In this document: piece by piece, positions 7,204-11,520 of the stretch | Layout of the letters: each line of letters begins with the position of its first letter | Position numbering within the stretch: position 1 is the stretch's first letter | Assembly: GCA_049671305.1 (NCBI GenBank) | Contig: JBATUR010000095.1 | Coordinates: forward strand, 1 to 11,520 | Direction: 5' to 3' | Length of the DNA: 11,520 bases | Source: CADCTM01 sp049671305 | GTDB lineage: Bacteria; Cyanobacteriota; Cyanobacteriia; Cyanobacteriales; Coleofasciculaceae | Made by a program: the position numbers and the translations under genes | Notes under the pieces: generated by a model | What the model was told of the DNA's origin: nothing | Database searches by the model: none | The model's input: only the letters and a program-made list of their open reading frames with translations

Positions 7204-8388
7204 ATGGCTCAAAAAAAAGACCTTTATATTAAGTCTAAAAATAGCAACTACATCGCCAAAATCATTCAACAATATGATAGCCAAGGCTTTCATCGCACTG
7301 CTACAAAAGTTGATCAATTTTCTGCATTTTGGCTTATCCAACATATAGAAAAACTCGGCATTGAAGCGCAATTACAACCTTTTTCCCTCAGCCGTATTGA
7401 TCCAGTTCAAGCTTACATCCAAATCGGTCAGCGTCGCCTGGAAGGACTACCTTTGTTTGATGCAACTTTTACTGATGTTAATGGCATTCAAGGCAAATTA
7501 GGGCTAGCTGAAAGTGATGGAAATCTTCTAGTCATGCCAATTACACCACAAGCTAACACAACCAAATATCAAGAGTTGCAAGCCTGCCGACGCAGTGGCA
7601 AATATCAGGGCATTATTGCCATTACTCACAGTATTTTTCCAGGACTTGCACCACTTAATGCTTTGGAATTTACCTCACCCTTTGGAGTACCAGTGTTGCA
7701 AGTATCTACTGAGGAGGCGAGTTGGTTGGAAAATGCGGCACAGCAAGGGCAAGCAGCCACACTTGTAACTCACGTACAACGTACTAAGGCAGAGGCTTTC
7801 AACGTTATCGCGACTTTAAAAGGCACAGACTCAACTCTAGCGCCTTTGGTCATAATGACGCCCCGCAGTGGTTGGTGGCACTGTGCCTCAGAAAGGGGTG
7901 GTGGACTGGCTTGCTGGCTGAGTGTGATGGCTGCTTTATCGGTGCGACGACTTGCCAGGGATGTCATATTTGTGGCAACTAGTGGTCATGAGTTAGGGGG
8001 AATTGGCTTAGAATCTTTCCTTGGGCAACAACCAATGCTTGCAAAAAAGGCAAAAGTATGGTTACATTTTGGTGCAAATCTTGGTGCAGCTTTTGGCAAA
8101 CGTTGTGGGCTTTTTGCCTCTAGTGTAGAGTTTGCCGAGATAGCAGCAGGTTTGATGGAAAAAGCAGGCGCAGCACCAGATGATTGTTACCTTCCTAATA
8201 GTTTGCCTTATGGAGAAGCCTTGCTAATTCATCGTTTGGGAGGTGCTTACATTTCCCTGTTGGGTGCAAATCAGCTTTTTCATCATCCAAAAGACCGTTT
8301 TTCTGAAGCTGTAGATATTATGCAGGTGACTCGTTTTGCCGCAGCTTTTACTAATCTGTCCTTAATGTTTGCCGAAGCAATTAATTAA
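7204..8388 (+). CDS. Peptidase M28-like protein with altered metal ligands
   Basis: This 394-residue protein has the Zn-aminopeptidase (M28) architecture: an N-terminal segment, an inserted domain at about residues 90-190 that resembles a PA-like insert, and a C-terminal catalytic-fold half. The usual M28 ligand motifs are replaced at the corresponding places. TPRSGWW (219-225) stands for the HxD strand, ERGGG (230-234) for the bridging-Asp loop, GHELGG (261-266) for the Glu-Glu pair and HFGAN (288-292) for the next Asp. The C-terminal His is kept in FHHPKDRF (His360/His361). The replacements are themselves metal-capable, so it may be a distinct enzyme class rather than a dead one. There is no signal peptide. 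It starts 11 bp after the acylase stop, with no strong SD, and is probably co-transcribed with it. Its 3' end overlaps the convergent kinase gene by 8 nt. The fold call is good; the activity is unknown. Confidence 0.72.
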   Translation: MAQKKDLYIKSKNSNYIAKIIQQYDSQGFHRTATKVDQFSAFWLIQHIEKLGIEAQLQPFSLSRIDPVQAYIQIGQRRLEGLPLFDATFTDVNGIQGKLGLAESDGNLLVMPITPQANTTKYQELQACRRSGKYQGIIAITHSIFPGLAPLNALEFTSPFGVPVLQVSTEEASWLENAAQQGQAATLVTHVQRTKAEAFNVIATLKGTDSTLAPLVIMTPRSGWWHCASERGGGLACWLSVMAALSVRRLARDVIFVATSGHELGGIGLESFLGQQPMLAKKAKVWLHFGANLGAAFGKRCGLFASSVEFAEIAAGLMEKAGAAPDDCYLPNSLPYGEALLIHRLGGAYISLLGANQLFHHPKDRFSEAVDIMQVTRFAAAFTNLSLMFAEAIN

Positions 8389-9742
8389 TGCCACATTCGT
8401 CCAATTTTGCTGCCAAAACGCCAGCATGACGCCACCAATAGTAACCACCTACCCAACGGCGTGAGGGTAAATGTCCCAAAGGCGATCGCAAATTGAATTG
8501 TAACATTGAATCGAGATTAACTGGGTCATGAACGGGCCAGCCGACACACTGACAAAAGGCATAATAATCCTCACCAACATCTTGATAAATAAATCGCTGA
8601 ATACTGAAACCAAAGCGATTATCACTATATTTTTGCCATAGCTGATCAATAGTTTTTAAATCTTCAGTAGGCAACCGTTCAATATCACCATTTTTTAGAT
8701 AATAACCTGAATGTTTTCCTATAGCTTGACACAAAACCTCCCAAGTTTGTTGGTCAGCCTCTTGCCATTTTTGACGCTGTAATAAATTTTGGAGTTTACT
8801 ATAGTCAACACTAATTTGTGTAACATTATTACCTTGTCCTTGTAGCGTCACAACGGTTTGTGTCAATTTCAGCCCTTGCCAAACTTCCTCAACGGATTTA
8901 TAACGTTGTTTAAGACTATTTTGGGTTAAATTATCGATAACTTTAGCAAGTCGAGAACTAACCTGCTTTCCTGATAGTAAAAAATCCCGCCATACCCAAC
9001 AATCATTAATTGAATCATACATCTCTAAAGGTGAGATATCTGTTAATAAATAAATGCAAGTAACTCCTAAACTATAAAGATCGCTAGCAGGAAAAGTCTT
9101 ACCCTTTAACTGTTCTGGCGGCATATATTCAGGACTACCGATGATTGTACCCGTTTTCAGTAGCGCAGTTTCAGAGAGTAACTTAGCAACTCCAAAATCA
9201 ATTAAAACTAATTTACCATCGTCACGACGACGCATAATATTAGCCGGTTTGATATCCCGATGCACAACTTTACGGGCATGAATGTATTGTAAAATTGGTA
9301 ATATATCTTGCAAAATTTCCCAAATTTGCGTTTCGCTGTAAGCGCCTTTTTCTCGTAACTCTTGTGTTAGATTTTGACCAACAATTAATTCTTGAACTAA
9401 ATACAATCGTTTATTTTGTTCAAAATGTGCCAACAAAGTAGGAATTTGAGAATGCTTTCCCAGCTCATCTAAGCGTACAGCTTCTTGATGAAATAACTCA
9501 GTAGCTTTTTTTAAAACTCCCAAACCAGGATTATGAATATAAAGTTGCTTAATTACACAACGAGGTTTGGAAGGCACATCTTCATCAACTGCTAAAAAAG
9601 TTCTACCAAATCCACCACGACCAAGGGGCTGAATAGGTCGATATCGTTCTTTTAACCATAGCTTAGAACCACAACTAAAACAAAACTTTGCTGAATCAGG
9701 ATTTTGAGGTTTCAGACATCCAGGAATAACACAAAAACTCAT
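8381..9742 (-). CDS. Zinc-ribbon / Ser-Thr protein kinase / GUN4 fusion
   Basis: Three parts can be read in 453 residues. Residues 1-25 carry four Cys (C4, C9, C21, C24) in a short zinc-ribbon-like knuckle. Residues 34-290 form a Hanks-type kinase with Gly-loop GRGGFG (41-46), Lys65, Glu87, the catalytic loop HRDIKPAN (Asp163, Asn168), DFG (182-184) and SPEYMPPE; all catalytic residues are intact. After a linker, residues 313-453 are a GUN4 domain, with the helical DYSKLQNLLQRQKWQEAD start and the porphyrin-pocket region GWPVHDPVNLDSMLQFNLRS. GUN4 binds protoporphyrin IX and Mg-protoporphyrin and stimulates Mg-chelatase, so the fusion may couple tetrapyrrole level to phosphorylation; this is inference. 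The protein is cytosolic, with no transmembrane segment. It lies 79 bp downstream of the DUF4359 gene on the same strand with no terminator seen between, so the two may be co-transcribed. Confidence 0.92.
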   Translation of the reverse strand: MSFCVIPGCLKPQNPDSAKFCFSCGSKLWLKERYRPIQPLGRGGFGRTFLAVDEDVPSKPRCVIKQLYIHNPGLGVLKKATELFHQEAVRLDELGKHSQIPTLLAHFEQNKRLYLVQELIVGQNLTQELREKGAYSETQIWEILQDILPILQYIHARKVVHRDIKPANIMRRRDDGKLVLIDFGVAKLLSETALLKTGTIIGSPEYMPPEQLKGKTFPASDLYSLGVTCIYLLTDISPLEMYDSINDCWVWRDFLLSGKQVSSRLAKVIDNLTQNSLKQRYKSVEEVWQGLKLTQTVVTLQGQGNNVTQISVDYSKLQNLLQRQKWQEADQQTWEVLCQAIGKHSGYYLKNGDIERLPTEDLKTIDQLWQKYSDNRFGFSIQRFIYQDVGEDYYAFCQCVGWPVHDPVNLDSMLQFNLRSPLGHLPSRRWVGGYYWWRHAGVLAAKLDECGIN

Positions 9743-9821
9743 AGTAACATCAAGATATTTAAAGCATTTCTTTCAGTAGTAAAGTTAATGCCCCTAATTG
9801 AGGTAAAGCTTTTGACAATTA

Positions 9822-10208
9822 CTATAACTTCTCAGCCTGATAAATGTAAAACTTTTGGAAAACTCCTACCGACTCAAAATGATAAGCAGGCAAGATTGGA
9901 CCAATACTTAAGTCAGTGCGATAAATGGTAAAAAAGATAAAATTTTGTTGCTGTGTCTTTTGGGAAATAATTTGCTGAATTTGCGGACGCCCTGTATCTA
10001 CCAGTGTTTTACATTGACGTTGCAACAAGTCACCAATTCCCGCAACGGTGGGCGCTTGTGGGCAAGCTTCCTCTTTCAGATAGGTGGTTAGCGTCTCAAC
10101 AGCATACTCCTCATAGTCATCTTGACCAGGATTTGTTAACGCCATAACACCTCCTAGCCCGACTATGGCAATTCCACCGACCGCTGTGATGACCTGTAAA
10201 ACCTTCAT
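9822..10208 (-). CDS. DUF4359 family membrane-anchored protein
   Basis: The product (128 residues from the chosen start) matches DUF4359, a small family seen mainly in cyanobacteria. It has an N-terminal hydrophobic segment (VLQVITAVGGIAIVGLGGVM) followed by the typical NPGQDDYEEYA, YLKEEAC, LLQRQCKTLVDTGRP, a Q/T-rich TQQQNFIFFTIYRTDLS and a final GVFQKFYIYQAEKL. The hydrophobic segment is probably a signal anchor with the rest outside the membrane. Two Cys (in EEAC and RQC) could form a disulfide. The frame stays open to an ATG at 10286, but those 26 extra residues are hydrophilic, lie before the hydrophobic segment and do not look like the family. They would also put the start beside the tRNA promoter, so ATG 10208 is preferred. 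No SD is obvious. Function unknown. Confidence 0.82.
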   Translation of the reverse strand: MKVLQVITAVGGIAIVGLGGVMALTNPGQDDYEEYAVETLTTYLKEEACPQAPTVAGIGDLLQRQCKTLVDTGRPQIQQIISQKTQQQNFIFFTIYRTDLSIGPILPAYHFESVGVFQKFYIYQAEKL

Positions 10209-10286
10209 GTGACTTGATTGACCATTAAATAAATTATCACTACATTCCCAGACGCGCCAGTTACTGACAAAGTTCTCAAAAAACAC

Positions 10287-10316
10287 TTGAGCAACTTAGC
10301 GATCTCATGCTATATT
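10287..10316 (+). promoter_or_regulatory. Sigma-70-type promoter of tRNA-His
   Basis: TTGAGC (10287-10292) and TATATT (10311-10316) are separated by 18 bp. The -35 matches the consensus at four to five positions and the -10 at five. Transcription would start near 10323, about 6 nt before the mature tRNA 5' end, leaving a very short leader for RNase P. The -35 faces the divergent DUF4359 gene, so the two promoters share this gap. Confidence 0.6.
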
Positions 10317-10328
10317 AGGAAATGCGAT

Positions 10329-10402
10329 GGCGAGCGTAGCCAAGTGGTTAAGGCAGTGGTTTGTGGTACCACCATTCGTGGGTTCAAGTCCCATCGTTCG
10401 CC
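10329..10402 (+). tRNA. trnH: tRNA-His (anticodon GUG)
   Basis: A full cloverleaf can be drawn. The acceptor stem pairs GCGAGCG (10330-10336) with CGTTCGC (10395-10401), with one G-T pair, and the histidine-specific extra G-1 at 10329 pairs with C73 at 10402. The D-stem uses GCC/GGC. The anticodon stem GTGGT/ACCAC (10356-10360/10368-10372) encloses loop TTGTGGT with anticodon GTG at 10363-10365. The T-arm is GTGGG-TTCAAGT-CCCAT. The CCA end is not encoded; a single C and then TTTTT follow. The encoded G-1:C73 pair is the identity element for HisRS. No intron is present. Confidence 0.97.
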
Positions 10403-10420
10403 CTTTTTAATAAAGTTGTC

Positions 10421-10437
10421 TTACCGTATAACGGTAA
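10421..10437 (+). repeat. Small hairpin after the tRNA
   Basis: TTACCGT and ACGGTAA form a perfect 7-bp inverted repeat around ATA. It lies 19 nt after the tRNA. It is not followed by a T-run, so it is not a classical terminator, although it could help with 3' processing or stopping. Confidence 0.5.
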
Positions 10438-10463
10438 CTCATCAGCGCAAAATTGGATCAGTT

Positions 10464-10488
10464 CTGCTAAATGTCTTGACATTAGCAG
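10464..10488 (+). repeat. Imperfect inverted repeat overlapping a TTGACA box
   Basis: CTGCTAAATGTC and GACATTAGCAG are inverted copies with one unpaired A, separated by TT. The right arm contains most of the TTGACA at 10476-10481. TACTAT (16 bp further) or TATATA (19 bp further) could serve as -10. An operator on an orphan promoter, or the stem of a small RNA, are both possible; nothing downstream shows which. Confidence 0.4.
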
Positions 10489-10651
10489 AGACACGGCTAC
10501 TATATATTGCCATTTTGCACTACTTACAAAGAACAAGTAGCATCAATACGAATTACTACTAAAATATTACAGTCCGCCTTCAAGAAGTAGCATTTCTAGA
10601 GCAAATCAAGGGATAATTTTGACAAAATATTGTTATCAATCCAACCTATTG

Positions 10652-10678
10652 TAGAGACGTTCCGCCGGAACGTCTCTA
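10652..10678. repeat. 27-bp perfect palindromic repeat element
   Basis: Arms TAGAGACGTTCCG (10652-10664) and CGGAACGTCTCTA (10666-10678) are perfect inverted copies around a single C. Elements of the TAGAGACGTT...AACGTCTCTA form are dispersed in intergenic DNA of many filamentous cyanobacteria; I recognise the form but cannot count copies here. It is GC-richer than its surroundings and has no T-run, so a mobile or dispersed small repeat fits better than a terminator. Confidence 0.7.
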
Positions 10679-10724
10679 ATTAATACCAAAGCTTAATTTT
10701 ATATTTAGTATTAATATAAACAGA

Positions 10725-11520
10725 ATGAACCAACAAAAAACTACTGATTCCCCTTGCTTAAAAAACCAGGCTATTGTTATCGGAGGCAGCATTGCCGGAA
10801 TGCTGGCGGCTCGTGTACTAGCTGACAGCTTTGAAAATGTGATAATTATTGAAACAGATAAATTACCTGACCATGCCTCTATCCGTAAAGGTGTAGCTCA
10901 ATCAGTTCAACCTCACGTTTTATTTACCAAAGGCTATAGAATTCTCGAAGAACTTTTTCCCGGTATTAGTACATCTTTAAGTGCCGCTGGTGCAATCTCA
11001 ATTGATTGGGCAAAAGAGTTTCATTACTTTAACGAAGGTAGATGGAGTGCTAACAACCCAGATAAATCTGACATCGTTTCTGTTACTTGCAGTCGCCCCT
11101 TAATTGAGTGGGCAATACGACAAAAGCTAACTCAGTTTTCCAATGTACAATTTCTAGAACAACATCGCGCCACCGGGCTACTTTCCAACTCCAACCAAAC
11201 AGCAATAACTGGCGTTTGCCTGCATTCTCTAGTTGATAAAACATCCACCTCAATGCCCGCTTCCTTGGTGGTAGATGCCGCAGGGCGTCGCTCTAACGCT
11301 CCCCAGTGGCTAAAAACTTTAGGCTTTACCCCACCCCCAGAAACCGTAATCAATCCCTTTCTCGGCTATGCTACACGTCGCTACCGACAACCCGAAGGTT
11401 TTGCCAGCGATTGGAAAGTTTTGCTAATATCTCAGCAACCCCCATCAAATACTCGCTTGGGCTATCTTGCCAAAATTGAAAATGGCGAATGGATAGCCAC
11501 GCTAGGCGGTTATGGGCATG
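10725..11520 (+). CDS. FAD-dependent monooxygenase-like oxidoreductase (5' part)
   Basis: The first 265 codons are present and the frame runs off the right edge. The N-terminus has the dinucleotide-binding motif VIGGSIAGMLAARVL, with the GGSIAG core at residues 20-25 and Glu42 at the end of the second strand for the FAD ribose. RKGVAQSVQPH (54-64) and SRPLIEWAIR (about 123-132) follow. VVDAAGRRSNAPQWL starts at residue 182 and gives the second FAD-binding motif with Asp184 and Gly187. This order is that of the PHBH-fold flavin monooxygenase/halogenase-like group (often annotated 2-polyprenyl-6-methoxyphenol hydroxylase-like). The substrate cannot be told; such genes often modify secondary metabolites. 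ATG 10725 is the first in frame and puts the FAD motif at the expected distance. No clear SD is present. Confidence 0.88.
   Translation, partial: MNQQKTTDSPCLKNQAIVIGGSIAGMLAARVLADSFENVIIIETDKLPDHASIRKGVAQSVQPHVLFTKGYRILEELFPGISTSLSAAGAISIDWAKEFHYFNEGRWSANNPDKSDIVSVTCSRPLIEWAIRQKLTQFSNVQFLEQHRATGLLSNSNQTAITGVCLHSLVDKTSTSMPASLVVDAAGRRSNAPQWLKTLGFTPPPETVINPFLGYATRRYRQPEGFASDWKVLLISQQPPSNTRLGYLAKIENGEWIATLGGYGH

Larger units (their letters stand above)
10403..10724 (+). other. Gene-poor spacer between tRNA-His and the monooxygenase gene
   Basis: This 322-bp AT-rich stretch has no convincing coding frame. It opens with a T-run (10404-10408) just after the tRNA that may help end its transcript. 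It also contains three inverted repeats (listed separately), a consensus TTGACA at 10476-10481 with TATA-like hexamers downstream, and a second TTGACA at 10619-10624 without a matching -10. The last 45 bp before the monooxygenase ATG are very AT-rich (ATATTTAGTATTAATATAAA) and probably hold its promoter, but no clear hexamer pair or SD is visible. Confidence 0.6.

Noticed and set aside
9704..9931. Plus-strand open frame across the 5' end of the kinase gene and the 3' end of the DUF4359 gene
   Set aside because: It overlaps two well-supported minus-strand genes and shows no motif or SD.
10209..10286. N-terminal extension of the DUF4359 protein to ATG 10286
   Set aside because: The 26 extra residues are hydrophilic, precede the signal-anchor segment and run up to the -35 of the tRNA promoter; ATG 10208 gives the family-like start.
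10403..10437. Classical rho-independent terminator after tRNA-His
   Set aside because: The T-run (10404-10408) comes before the hairpin at 10421-10437, the wrong order for an intrinsic terminator.
10287..10562. Plus-strand open frame of 91 codons
   Set aside because: It runs straight through the tRNA-His gene and its promoter, and its protein text has no recognisable domain.
11132..11353. Minus-strand open frame of 73 codons
   Set aside because: It lies opposite the FAD monooxygenase in a region where the plus frame has the VVDAAGRRS motif.

Overview
The window looks like chromosomal DNA from a filamentous (Nostocales-type) cyanobacterium. The base composition is AT-rich. Five HIP1 octamers (GCGATCGC, at 1859, 4052, 5822, 6062 and 8482) are scattered through genes. 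The gene families are typically cyanobacterial: a multi-PAS sensor kinase, DUF1802, DUF4359 and a Ser/Thr kinase fused to a GUN4 domain. There is no phage, transposase or CRISPR signal.

Layout, left to right. 1-1921 (minus) is the N-terminal 640 codons of a sensor histidine kinase with four PAS domains and a HisKA domain; its catalytic part lies beyond the left edge. 2078-2723 (plus) is a decayed stress-response locus. An ECF-type promoter and a good Shine-Dalgarno lead into the first 32 codons of an ECF sigma factor, which end at an in-frame TAG. The sequence then runs straight into a Spy/CpxP-like periplasmic protein gene that is itself frameshifted. The rest of the sigma gene is gone, and no anti-sigma gene is present. 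2720-4029 (plus) holds an intact YqiA/YcfP-type alpha/beta hydrolase and a DUF1802 protein. 4003-4971 (minus) is a Rieske non-heme iron oxygenase whose 3' end overlaps the DUF1802 gene.

Divergent from the Rieske gene, 5102-8388 (plus) is a two-gene unit. It comprises an exported penicillin/acyl-homoserine-lactone acylase-type Ntn hydrolase and, 11 bp later, an M28-like protein with a rewritten metal site. 8381-9742 (minus) is a zinc-ribbon/Ser-Thr kinase/GUN4 fusion, converging on and overlapping the M28-like gene. It is preceded on the same strand by a small membrane-anchored DUF4359 protein. A tRNA-His(GUG) gene with its own sigma-70-type promoter follows (plus). A gene-poor 322-bp spacer with three inverted repeats comes next, then the first 265 codons of an FAD-dependent monooxygenase running off the right edge.

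The genes do not form one pathway. The clearest functional pairing is the acylase with the M28-like protein, both hydrolase-fold. The kinase-GUN4 fusion suggests tetrapyrrole-responsive signalling. The most unusual part is the collapsed ECF sigma/Spy locus, where promoter and ribosome binding site survive while both reading frames are broken.
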